A DNA stretch of 6,431 bases from an uncultured Hyphomicrobiales bacterium (GCA_903891395.1 CAITEM010000253.1:1-6431); one strand, 5' to 3'; shown: positions 1-5,981, counted from the first letter of the stretch. A program made the numbers and translations. The notes: generated by a model from the sequence alone, not told the origin.

Positions 1-28
1 CGCCCAACGTCTAATGACGCTGATCAAA

Positions 29-47
29 CGCCCCTCGTAACGGGGCG
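29..47 (-). other. stem-loop in the leader of the leftward transcript
   Basis: A perfect 6-bp inverted repeat (CGCCCC at 29-34, GGGGCG at 42-47) has a 7-base loop. If the leftward promoter at 58-86 is used, this hairpin starts within a few bases of the RNA 5' end. A 5' hairpin there could stabilise the transcript or act in its leader. As a terminator it is weak in either direction, because no T-run follows it. What is transcribed further left lies outside the window. Confidence 0.35.
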
Positions 48-57
48 GGATAAATAG

Positions 58-86
58 AATATAAGCCTATGCTTAAATACAGTCAA
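58..86 (-). promoter_or_regulatory. near-consensus sigma70-type promoter, leftward
   Basis: Read on the minus strand, TTGACT (81-86) is followed after exactly 17 bases by TATATT (58-63). Each hexamer differs from the housekeeping consensus (TTGACA, TATAAT) at one position. The predicted start is near base 51 and transcription runs left, out of the window. The surrounding 50-118 stretch is the most AT-rich part of the left half, as expected of a strong promoter. It would drive a gene or RNA divergent from the thioesterase, not visible here. Confidence 0.6.
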
Positions 87-162
87 TAGGAATTTTAGAT
101 AGAAACGGAAAAAATGTCATGCCGGGGCTTTTCCCCGCGAACCGGGGAGGCGCCGGCCCAAT

Positions 163-190
163 TTGTCGCGCCTCACGGCGGCGCTATAGT
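163..190 (+). promoter_or_regulatory. possible promoter for the thioesterase gene
   Basis: TTGTCG (163-168) and TATAGT (185-190) are separated by 16 bases and resemble a weak sigma70-type promoter. It would start RNA near 196, leaving a leader of about 30 bases before the thioesterase start codon. The -35 half is poor, and the match rests only on this pair of hexamers. Confidence 0.25.
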
Positions 191-225
191 GACGGCCCAC
201 CTTTCACGATCCCGAGTTTCGTCTC

Positions 226-690
226 ATGCCAGATAGCGACATTCCCGCCGGTCGGTCCGCCGATACGGCACAGGCCTCATTTGATCCCGCCGCCGCGGGC
301 TGGGAGTCGTACAAGGATGAAGGTTTCATCGGCCTTGTCGGTCCGTTGTGGATGCGCCGGGTGGACGACAGCTATCGCTACGCCTTCCGGGCGGAGCCGA
401 AACACCACAATCGCCGTGGCGTCGTGCAAGGTGGCATGCTGATGACCTTCGCCGACCGCTCGATGGGCATGACCTGCTGGTACGCCAACGGCCAGCAGCC
501 GCAGGCCACCATTCAACTCGACATGCATTTCGTCGATGCGGTGCAGATCGGCGAGTTCGTCGAGGCCAATTGCACGGTCGTGCGCCGGACGCGCTCCGTC
601 ATCTTCATGGACGCCGAGTTGGTCGTCGGCACGCGCGTCGTGGCCACCGCCAAGGGTGTGTGGAAGACGCTGAGCAAGCCGGCGCCTTAG
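226..690 (+). CDS. hotdog-fold thioesterase, PaaI-like family
   Basis: A 154-residue cytoplasmic protein with one 4HBT/hotdog domain. The family hydrolyses acyl- or aryl-CoA thioesters; the substrate here is unknown. The signature segment lies at residues 62-81: Asn62, Gly65, a Gly-Gly pair at 69-70, then the helix with Asp77. The spacing matches E. coli PaaI, where Asn, His-Gly-Gly and Asp fall at the same intervals. The oddity is Gln68 where the usual motif has His. A basic, Val-rich strand follows (residues 110-125), and the protein ends in a beta strand near Gly-Val-Trp-Lys, typical of the fold. The ATG at 226 has no strong Shine-Dalgarno, but no other in-frame start fits the domain better. 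The length is normal for single-domain PaaI-like enzymes. The stop codon sits in a small hairpin (682-686 with 690-694). The following gene has its own ribosome binding site 79 bases on, so co-transcription is possible but not shown. Confidence 0.85.
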   Translation: MPDSDIPAGRSADTAQASFDPAAAGWESYKDEGFIGLVGPLWMRRVDDSYRYAFRAEPKHHNRRGVVQGGMLMTFADRSMGMTCWYANGQQPQATIQLDMHFVDAVQIGEFVEANCTVVRRTRSVIFMDAELVVGTRVVATAKGVWKTLSKPAP

Positions 691-756
691 GCGCGCAGCG
701 AAAAGCCCCCCTTGCGCCGCCGTTTTTTCGCGTATCATGGCGGCAAAAGAATAATC

Positions 757-763
757 GGGGAGG
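757..763 (+). promoter_or_regulatory. Shine-Dalgarno that sets the Bug-protein start
   Basis: GGGGAGG lies 5 bases before the ATG at 769. It selects this codon over an in-frame upstream start at 712, which would add 19 residues in front of an otherwise clean signal peptide. Confidence 0.75.
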
Positions 764-768
764 CGGCG

Positions 769-1725
769 ATGCTGACCAGGCGTGCGATTGTCGCGGCCGG
801 ACTTCTGGCGCCCGTGGCGGCGCAAGCGATGCCGGCGACCATCCGGATCATCAATCCGTTCCCGGCCGGCGGCTCGTCCGATTCCGTCGCCCGTCTGCTG
901 CAGCCCGGCCTGCGGCAGCGGCTCGGCAGCAACGTCATCATTGAGAACCGGCCCGGCGCGTCCGCCTCGATCGGCGCGACCTTGGTGGCGCGCGCGCCGC
1001 CCGACGGCTCGACCTGGCTGCTGGCGGCGGACAGCTTCGTGGTCAGTTCGCTGCTGATGAAAGATCTGCCCTACGACGTGCAGAAGGATTTCGCGCCGGT
1101 GACGATGGTGGCGCGTGGCGCCATGGTGCTGTGCGCGCCCGTTGTGCGGCCGTACCGCACGGTCGCCGACGTGGTCGCCGCCGCCAAGGCGGCGCCCGGC
1201 ACGCTGACGTATGCGACCACCGGCATCGGCAGCAACGGCCATCTCACCGTCGCGGCGCTTGGCCAGATCACCGGCACGCGTCTGGTGCATGTGCCGTACC
1301 GCGGCATCGCGCCGGCGGCGAACGACGCCATAGCCGGCCATGTCGACCTGATCGTCAGTTCGACCGCGAGTCTGGCGCCGCTGATCGAGTCCGGGCAATT
1401 GCGCGCGCTGGTCCAGTGCGGCGAGAACCGCGCGCCGTTTCTGCCGGACACGCCGACTGCGGCGGAAAGCGGCCTTGGTCCTCTGCACGCCTATTCGTGG
1501 TTCGGCTTCTTTGCGCCGGCAGCGACGCCGAAACCGATGATCGATCAGTTCTATCGCGAGGTCGTCGCCTCGGCCCGTGAGCCCGCGGTCGCCGATATTC
1601 TGGTCAACAAATTCCGCGTCGAGCTGGCGCTGCCGACGCCTGAGGCCTTGCGCACCACGATCGCCGAAGAGCTGCCGTTCTGGGGCAAGATCATCCGCGA
1701 CAACAATATCAAGAGCGAGACCTGA
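769..1725 (+). CDS. Bug/TctC family periplasmic substrate-binding protein
   Basis: A 318-residue exported solute-binding protein of the Bug (TctC) family, which captures carboxylates or related small molecules in the periplasm for tripartite tricarboxylate-type transporters or signalling. An N-terminal signal peptide is visible: Arg-Arg at 4-5, a hydrophobic stretch at 6-18, and a likely cut after Ala20 in Ala-Gln-Ala. The twin Arg could indicate Tat export, but the rest of a Tat motif is not clear. Family hallmarks are Pro-Phe-Pro-Ala-Gly-Gly (30-35) followed by Asp38, Glu-Asn-Arg-Pro-Gly-Ala (59-64), a Thr-Gly-Ile-Gly-Ser loop in the middle, Val-Pro-Tyr-Arg-Gly (175-179) and a late Pro-Thr-Ala-Ala-Glu-Ser-Gly. 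The length is normal for the family. No TctA or TctB membrane gene is in the window, so it is an orphan here, which is common for this hugely expanded family. The ligand cannot be predicted. Confidence 0.92.
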   Translation: MLTRRAIVAAGLLAPVAAQAMPATIRIINPFPAGGSSDSVARLLQPGLRQRLGSNVIIENRPGASASIGATLVARAPPDGSTWLLAADSFVVSSLLMKDLPYDVQKDFAPVTMVARGAMVLCAPVVRPYRTVADVVAAAKAAPGTLTYATTGIGSNGHLTVAALGQITGTRLVHVPYRGIAPAANDAIAGHVDLIVSSTASLAPLIESGQLRALVQCGENRAPFLPDTPTAAESGLGPLHAYSWFGFFAPAATPKPMIDQFYREVVASAREPAVADILVNKFRVELALPTPEALRTTIAEELPFWGKIIRDNNIKSET

Positions 1726-1773
1726 GCGCGGCGCGTGCGGTGCCGGCCTGTTGTGCATCGCAGCCATGCGCCG

Positions 1774-1811
1774 AGATATGAAGGTAACCTTTGTAGTTTT
1801 CCTTCATATCT
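1774..1811 (+). promoter_or_regulatory. probable MarR operator: 11-bp inverted repeat
   Basis: AGATATGAAGG (1774-1784) and its exact reverse complement CCTTCATATCT (1801-1811) flank a 16-base spacer. Overlapping the left arm is a second, shorter dyad, AAGGT-A-ACCTT (1781-1791), which extends as an imperfect 19-bp palindrome (1777-1795, seven of nine pairs). MarR dimers typically bind 16-20 bp dyads at their own promoters, so autoregulation by the adjacent gene is the simplest reading. The right arm ends 13 bases before the marR ATG. TTGTAG (1791-1796) and TACTAA (1814-1819), 17 bases apart, could be a weak promoter overlapping the repeat. The repeat could also form an RNA hairpin. It lacks a following T-run, so it is not a typical terminator. 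Confidence 0.6.
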
Positions 1812-1824
1812 GGTACTAAACGCC

Positions 1825-2280
1825 ATGGCGAAGGAGAAAAAACAAAAATCCGGCACGGCCCGCGCCGCCGCCTTGGCGACGGAGCTGCGCGTGGTCTTTG
1901 GCAGACTGAAGCGGCGGCTCCGTGAACAGGCGGGCGCGGATCAATTCACCGGGTCCCAGCTCGCGGTGCTCCGGCATTTGTATCTGCAGGGTCCGGCCAC
2001 CGTGACGGCGCTGGCGAAGGCGGAGGGTGTGCGCCCGCAGTCGATGGGCGCCACCGTTGCCGGCCTGGAGGCGAGCGGCTTTGTCCGTGGCGCACCCGAC
2101 CCCGCCGATGGACGGCAGACCATTCTGTCGCTGACCGACACTTGTCTGCAGATGATCAAGGCCGGGCAGGCCGCGCGCGACGATTGGCTGTTTCGCGCCA
2201 TCCAGACACATCTGACGTCGGCGGAGCAGGAGCAACTCGCCGTAGGCGTCGCACTGCTCAAACGCATCGTCGACACCTGA
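1825..2280 (+). CDS. MarR family transcriptional regulator
   Basis: A 151-residue winged-helix DNA-binding protein of the MarR family, dimeric regulators that usually release DNA when they bind small, often aromatic, ligands. A Lys-rich N-terminal tail (residues 3-8) leads into a dimerisation helix. The helix-turn-helix spans about 57-84, with Gln-Ser-Met (72-74) at the start of the recognition helix, followed by Leu-Glu-Ala-Ser-Gly-Phe-Val. The wing carries the family signature Asp92-Pro-Ala-Asp-Gly-Arg97 and a Leu-Ser-Leu-Thr strand ending at 104. The C-terminal helices close the dimer domain. I chose the ATG at 1825 because longer in-frame extensions run through the inverted repeat at 1774-1811 and add no recognisable sequence. 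There is no good Shine-Dalgarno before it. It heads a cluster with a hydrolase, a small membrane protein and an MFS exporter, the arrangement of a ligand-responsive efflux or detoxification operon. The ligand is unknown. Confidence 0.9.
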   Translation: MAKEKKQKSGTARAAALATELRVVFGRLKRRLREQAGADQFTGSQLAVLRHLYLQGPATVTALAKAEGVRPQSMGATVAGLEASGFVRGAPDPADGRQTILSLTDTCLQMIKAGQAARDDWLFRAIQTHLTSAEQEQLAVGVALLKRIVDT

Positions 2281-2300
2281 CGGGACAGGCTTTCCCGTCA
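2278..2300 (+). other. stem-loop covering the marR stop codon
   Basis: TGACGGGA (2278-2285) pairs perfectly with TCCCGTCA (2293-2300) around a 7-base loop. The first three bases are the marR stop codon. No T-run follows, so it is not a standard intrinsic terminator. It could partly attenuate read-through or protect the 3' end of the marR segment, and so set different marR and hydrolase levels from one transcript. A second, 5-bp GC hairpin (2308-2312 with 2318-2322) follows at once. Confidence 0.35.
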
Positions 2301-2354
2301 CCGCGCCCGCGCAGCAGGCGCGTCCGCCCGCATTCGAATCCATGAGACAACGCG

Positions 2355-2915
2355 ATGCTGACCATTCTCGACCAAAAGACCGCGCTGATCGTCGTCGACC
2401 TGCAAAAAGGCATCGTCGGATTTCCGACCGCGCATCCGGCAGGCGAGATCGTGAAACGGGCCGCTGCGTTGGCGGAAGTCTTTCGCAGCCGCGGCTTGCC
2501 GGTCGTGCTCGTCAATGTCGACGGCGCCGCTCCCGGCCGCACCGAGCAGGCACGCCGCCGTGGCGCGCTTGCAGCCGATTGGGCCGAGTTCGTCTCCGAA
2601 CTCAACCGGCAACCGGAAGATCATATCGTCACCAAGCAGACCTGGGGCGCGTTCATGAACACGGACCTCGACGCTTATCTGAAGGGACGCGGCGTCACGC
2701 AGGTCGTGATCGCCGGTATCTCCACCAGCAGCGGCGTCGAATCGACCGCGCGCCAGGCCTACGAACACGGCTTCAACGTCACGCTCGCCATCGATGCCAT
2801 GACCGACCTGAACCCGGATACTCACATCAACAGCGTCACCCGGATCTTCCCGAAACTGGGCGAAACCGGCACGGCGCAAGAGATCGCCGATCTCATCACG
2901 GCAAGGAGTGCATAA
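2355..2915 (+). CDS. isochorismatase-superfamily hydrolase lacking the usual Cys
   Basis: A 186-residue cytoplasmic protein with the alpha/beta isochorismatase-like fold. Members hydrolyse amides such as nicotinamide or N-carbamoyl compounds, or the vinyl ether of isochorismate. The conserved Asp is Asp15 (Val-Val-Asp-Leu-Gln) and the conserved Lys is Lys94 (Thr-Lys-Gln-Thr-Trp-Gly-Ala-Phe). The third position, normally Cys in the motif before Val-Glu-Ser-Thr-Ala-Arg, is Gly127 here (Ser-Ser-Gly-Val-Glu). True isochorismatases such as PhzD also work without a Cys nucleophile, but this protein's surrounding motif looks like the cysteine-hydrolase branch, so its chemistry is open. The Ile-Asp-Ala-Met-Thr-Asp segment near 146-151 and the length are normal for the family. 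The ribosome binding site is weak (GAGA at 2344-2347). The gene lies 74 bases after marR and 2 bases before the next gene. The end of the frame contains that gene's AAGGAG. Confidence 0.88.
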   Translation: MLTILDQKTALIVVDLQKGIVGFPTAHPAGEIVKRAAALAEVFRSRGLPVVLVNVDGAAPGRTEQARRRGALAADWAEFVSELNRQPEDHIVTKQTWGAFMNTDLDAYLKGRGVTQVVIAGISTSSGVESTARQAYEHGFNVTLAIDAMTDLNPDTHINSVTRIFPKLGETGTAQEIADLITARSA

Positions 2916-2917
2916 CG

Positions 2918-3277
2918 ATGCAATGGAGCCATTATCTTTCTTATTTTTTCGGCGGCGCTTTTCTCGCCAATGGGGTGCCGCATTTCGTCAGCGGCCTGAT
3001 GGGGCGTCCCTTTCAAAGTCCGTTTGCGACGCCGCGCGGCGAAGGTTTTTCCTCGTCGACCGTGAACGTGCTGTGGGGATTCCTGAATCTGACCGTGGGT
3101 TACGCGCTCCTCTGTCACGTCGGCAACTTCGATCTGCGGGCAACGGATCAGGCCGCTGTTTTTGGATTGGGTGTCCTGCTCATGGGGCTGCTGACGGCGC
3201 GCCTCTTCGGACGGTTCAACGGCGGCAACTCGCCCGAAGCCAGTTCTCCACGCGGCGATCTTTCCGCGAAAGTGTGA
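2918..3277 (+). CDS. small conserved-looking membrane protein, function unknown
   Basis: A 119-residue protein with three hydrophobic segments, about residues 6-27, 49-67 and 79-97. The first contains Gly-Gly-Ala-Phe-Leu-Ala-Asn and then Pro-His. The last is followed by a short soluble tail beginning Gly-Arg-Phe-Asn-Gly-Gly-Asn. It is a probable inner-membrane protein. I cannot assign it to a named family: the size is like DoxX-type proteins, but I see no clear DoxX motifs. The ATG at 2918 is fixed by AAGGAG (2903-2908), nine bases upstream inside the preceding gene, whose stop lies two bases before it, so translation is probably coupled. The next gene, an MFS exporter, starts ten bases after its stop. 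Its place between a hydrolase and an exporter suggests a role alongside export, which is inference only. Confidence 0.8.
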   Translation: MQWSHYLSYFFGGAFLANGVPHFVSGLMGRPFQSPFATPRGEGFSSSTVNVLWGFLNLTVGYALLCHVGNFDLRATDQAAVFGLGVLLMGLLTARLFGRFNGGNSPEASSPRGDLSAKV

Positions 3278-3287
3278 TCGGGCCGCG

Positions 3288-4544
3288 ATGCACGGTACGT
3301 TCCGTTCGCTGAACGGCTTCAATTACCGGGTCTGGGCCGGCGGCGCGATCGTGTCCAACGTGGGGACATGGATGCAGCGCACCGCCCAGGATTGGCTGGT
3401 GCTCACCCAGTTGACGCACAACAACGCGACCGCCGTCGGCATCGTCATGGCGCTGCAATTCGCGCCGCTGCTGCTTTTGCTGCCCGTCACCGGCTTCGCC
3501 GCCGATCACTTCGACCGGCGCCTGCTGTTGATCGGCACGCAGGTGGCGATGGCGCTGCTGGCGCTCGGTTTGGGCATTCTGACCGTCACCGGCCTTGTGC
3601 AGTTGTGGCACGTCTATGTGTTTGCGTTTCTGCTCGGTTGCGTCACGGCGTTCGACATGCCGGCGCGGCAGACGTTTGTTTCGGAGCTGGTCGTCGAGGC
3701 CGATCTGTCGAATGCCGTGGCTTTGAACTCCACGTCCTTCAACGCCGCGCGGATGATCGGTCCCGCCGCCGCCGGTATCCTCATTGCCGGGGTGGGTACC
3801 GGCTGGGTGTTTCTGATCAACGCCGCTTCGTTCGCCGCCGTGCTCGGCTCCCTCGCTTTGCTGCGTACCAGCGAGCTTCATCCGAACGTCAGGGCGCTGC
3901 GAACGCGCGGCAGCTTCGTCGAAGGCTTTCACTATGTCTGGCGCCGGCCGGACCTCAAAGCCATGCTGCTCATGTTGTTTTTGATCGGCACCTTTGGGCT
4001 GAATTTTCCGATCTTCATCTCGACCATGGCGGCCACCGTGTTCCACGCCGGCGCCGGCGAATACGGACTGCTGACGTCGACCATGGCGATCGGCTCGGTT
4101 GCCGGGGCGCTGCTCGCAGCGCGCCGGTCGAAAACCCGCTTCACGCCGTTGGTCGTGGGCGCCGCCTTGTTCGGGGTCGGCTTTGCGCTCTCCGCGGTCA
4201 TGCCCAACACCTGGATGTTCGGCCTCGCGCTTATCGTCGTCGGCGTCTCGGCGCAGACTTTCACCACCTCGACCAACAGCCTGGTGCAACTATCGACCGA
4301 GCCGGTTATGCGCGGACGCGTGATGGCGATCCTGCTCGCCGTGGCCTTGGGCGGCACGCCGATCGGCGCGCCCATTGTCGGCTGGGTGGCGGATACGCTC
4401 GGCCCGCGCTGGGCGCTCGGCGTCGGCGCTGCCTCGGGCTTCGCCGCGGCGTGCGTCGGGCTGCGTTATCTCGTGACGTACCGGCGCTTGCGGGTGTGGA
4501 TCGACGGCCACCGCCTGCGCATCAGCATGGAGAGAACCAGATAG
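3288..4544 (+). CDS. MFS transporter, EntS/MFS_3-like exporter
   Basis: A 418-residue inner-membrane carrier of the major facilitator superfamily, in the branch that includes the enterobactin exporter EntS. It is expected to use the proton gradient to export a small molecule; the substrate is unknown. The N-terminus has the branch-typical Asn-Tyr-Arg-Val-Trp (12-16) and Gly-Thr-Trp-Met-Gln-Arg (26-31). The loop 2-3 motif is Gly69-Phe-Ala-Ala-Asp73 followed by Asp76-Arg-Arg. Residues 123-135 carry Asp-Met-Pro-Ala-Arg-Gln-Thr-Phe-Val-Ser-Glu-Leu-Val, and a Ser-Phe-Asn-Ala-Ala-Arg-Met-Ile-Gly-Pro stretch follows, both hallmarks of this branch. Many hydrophobic helices run to about residue 400, then a short basic cytoplasmic tail. 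The length is normal. The start at 3288 is ten bases after the preceding stop, with only a poor Shine-Dalgarno, pointing to translational coupling. It is the last gene of the marR cluster and converges on a leftward methyltransferase-like gene. I see no clear terminator in the 167 bases between them. Confidence 0.92.
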   Translation: MHGTFRSLNGFNYRVWAGGAIVSNVGTWMQRTAQDWLVLTQLTHNNATAVGIVMALQFAPLLLLLPVTGFAADHFDRRLLLIGTQVAMALLALGLGILTVTGLVQLWHVYVFAFLLGCVTAFDMPARQTFVSELVVEADLSNAVALNSTSFNAARMIGPAAAGILIAGVGTGWVFLINAASFAAVLGSLALLRTSELHPNVRALRTRGSFVEGFHYVWRRPDLKAMLLMLFLIGTFGLNFPIFISTMAATVFHAGAGEYGLLTSTMAIGSVAGALLAARRSKTRFTPLVVGAALFGVGFALSAVMPNTWMFGLALIVVGVSAQTFTTSTNSLVQLSTEPVMRGRVMAILLAVALGGTPIGAPIVGWVADTLGPRWALGVGAASGFAAACVGLRYLVTYRRLRVWIDGHRLRISMERTR

Positions 4545-4711
4545 CGTCCAATTTTGATTTTGGCTGCCGCTGCAATGTCCGCCCGTGCGGTATTATGGCG
4601 CAAATGCCGTGGCAACAGCGACCCAACAAAACCTGTCTACGATGACAATATTCCGGCCGAGGATAATTATGGCTGTCCGCTGATGCCCGGCGTCGTTCAA
4701 GCCGTCCCAGC

Positions 4712-5515
4712 CTAATTACCGCGAAGCGAGCGGGCCAAGGTTCTCCAGAGACCAGATGGCGGAAGTCGCACCAGGTCGGCCGGAATATCCATCGGTGTAA
4801 CATAGGGGGCATCGCCCGCCTTGCGCAATGCCGCAAAAATGAAAAAGTCCGGCACCATGACTTCTGGGATGTCAGTTCCGCCGTAGCGAAGATTACTTTC
4901 AACGATGTTTCTTGGCACCGGATTGCTTCCGCCGGTGTACATCGTTCGGAGCGAAAGCACCTCGTAGTTATTCTCGCGGCAAAGGTGGAAGAAAAACTTC
5001 GTATTATAGTTCACCAGGCCGTGGTTCATCATGCCGCCGGCCGGGACTTCATGCATCATGATGCCGTTGACACGCGCTAGATCGTGCATCACGCGAAATG
5101 CATTGTCCTGATTGGCGACGTGTTCGGTCGTTCCTGTGTTGATGACCAAATCGAATTGCCGGCGCATCTTGCGTGGTACGCGGTCTCGGTTGAGGTCGAT
5201 GGCGATGCTGTCGCGATGACCGTCGAACTCTATCGAGTTGTAGCTAAAGCCGAGCGATTGCCAAAACTCCCGTGATGGCGGCGCGTCGTCAGGCAACCTC
5301 TCGATGCCGTCGATAAAGCCGGCGCCTTCCTGGTGGCAAAAATCCATCATTGGCTTGCGCATCACGCTATAGAGCGTTGCGAGTGTAGCGCGGTCTCGCG
5401 TGAAGTTGGGTGAAAGTTGTTGCGCTCCAATCTCGACGACCTGTTTAAAATTTTCGAGCGCGCCGCGCTTCTTAAGGTCCACCAGGTCCGCAAGAATATT
5501 TCTACTGAGTGCCAT
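4712..5515 (-). CDS. SAM-dependent methyltransferase-like protein
   Basis: A 267-residue protein with features of class I S-adenosylmethionine-dependent methyltransferases. Motif I is Val-Val-Glu-Ile-Gly-Ala-Gln (26-32). An acidic strand with Ile-Asp-Leu-Asn (106-109) fits motif II or III. Phe-Asp-Leu-Val-Ile-Asn-Thr-Gly-Thr-Thr-Glu-His-Val (121-133) fits motif IV, followed by a helix and a His-Glu-Val-Pro strand. From memory, relatives of this type are common in surface-polysaccharide clusters, but no glycan gene is in the window, so the substrate is unknown. I chose the ATG at 5515 over a GTG nine codons upstream (5542) because GGGAG sits 5 bases before it. GC is about 50-55% in two lines counted by hand, against about 70% in one MFS line, suggesting acquisition by transfer. 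The gene stands alone on this strand. A TTGACT upstream (5564-5569) has no convincing -10 partner. Confidence 0.8.
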   Translation of the reverse strand: MALSRNILADLVDLKKRGALENFKQVVEIGAQQLSPNFTRDRATLATLYSVMRKPMMDFCHQEGAGFIDGIERLPDDAPPSREFWQSLGFSYNSIEFDGHRDSIAIDLNRDRVPRKMRRQFDLVINTGTTEHVANQDNAFRVMHDLARVNGIMMHEVPAGGMMNHGLVNYNTKFFFHLCRENNYEVLSLRTMYTGGSNPVPRNIVESNLRYGGTDIPEVMVPDFFIFAALRKAGDAPYVTPMDIPADLVRLPPSGLWRTLARSLRGN

Positions 5516-5520
5516 TTCCG

Positions 5521-5525
5521 CTCCC
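5521..5525 (-). promoter_or_regulatory. Shine-Dalgarno that sets the methyltransferase start
   Basis: On the minus strand GGGAG ends 5 bases before the ATG at 5515. The alternative GTG start at 5542 has only scattered purines upstream, so 5515 is preferred. Confidence 0.65.
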
Positions 5526-5688
5526 GGAATGTGAATTAGCACTCAACCGGTCCTGCAACCTTAAGTCAATGTGCCCTCTCTCCGGAGGGGCCATTCCAAT
5601 TATCTGAATCACTTAGCCTGTGGGGAAAACCATGGCGGCGAGCTCCTATGACAGTTCCCTGCGCATGACAACCATTGGGGTCGCCTAG

Positions 5689-5970
5689 AAGCGTCGGTAC
5701 ATCGCGGCGCACAGCAAGTCGTCGTGGAGCGCCCTTGGCGCTCAGATCGCCAACTTTAACGCCACCATCTTCAAGCCCGCATCCCGCGGGCGCGACCTTC
5801 TGCGCTTAATGATAGACAGCTCGGGTCGCATGCATGGCTTTTCTAATTTGCGGATCGTGGATGCCTTGATCATGCCGGCCATCCCACGGGGCAACACCAA
5901 TCTTCCGGCAGTCATGGTCGCAGAAAAAGTCGCTGCGCACTTTGTCTCGAACGGCGTTAACGCTCAATAA
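5689..5970 (+). pseudogene. GMC oxidoreductase remnant (N-terminus lost, internal deletion)
   Basis: Read rightward in one frame, bases 5809-5970 encode a textbook C-terminus of glucose-methanol-choline (GMC) FAD oxidoreductases: Met-His-Gly-Phe-Ser-Asn-Leu-Arg-Ile-Val-Asp-Ala, then Ile-Met-Pro-Ala-Ile-Pro-Arg-Gly-Asn-Thr-Asn-Leu-Pro, then Val-Ala-Glu-Lys, ending at TAA 5968-5970. The same frame just upstream (5689-5808) reads Ser-Lys-Ser-Ser-Trp-Ser-Ala-Leu-Gly and Phe-Lys-Pro-Ala-Ser-Arg-Gly, resembling the part of GMC enzymes that normally lies about a hundred or more residues earlier, so a block between them seems deleted, including the conserved active-site His region. A TAG (5686-5688) closes the frame upstream, and the FAD-binding Gly-x-Gly-x-x-Gly N-terminus is absent. 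The full enzyme would be over 500 residues. The fragment therefore cannot be an active oxidase or dehydrogenase. The C-terminal assignment is firm; the upstream piece is less certain. Confidence 0.82.
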
Positions 5971-5981
5971 CGGGACACCAT

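Noticed and set aside
122..147. Three alternating complementary G/C tracts (CGGGG, CCCCG, CGGGG) that could form exclusive hairpins
   Set aside because: Arms are only 5 bp in a GC-rich genome, and the likely promoter lies downstream, so they may not be transcribed with the gene.
114..236. A 40-codon frame starting at ATG 114 and overlapping the thioesterase start
   Set aside because: Composition is GC-driven with no recognisable motif, and it lies over intergenic sequence and the probable thioesterase promoter.
277..1767. Long 496-codon open frame on the minus strand
   Set aside because: It is a shadow of the thioesterase and Bug genes: Arg- and His-rich, no domain, and opposite two well-supported genes.
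3216..4289. 357-codon open frame on the minus strand
   Set aside because: It lies opposite the MFS gene, with low-complexity Arg/Gln/His composition typical of antisense frames in GC-rich DNA.
4545..4711. Search for a shared terminator between the convergent MFS and methyltransferase genes
   Set aside because: Only 4-bp stems such as 4579-4590 and 4605-4614 without T-runs were seen, too weak to call.
5541..5569. TTGACT on the minus strand as the -35 of a methyltransferase promoter
   Set aside because: At 17 bases the partner is TTGAGT, a poor -10, and the better CTAATT is 24 bases away.
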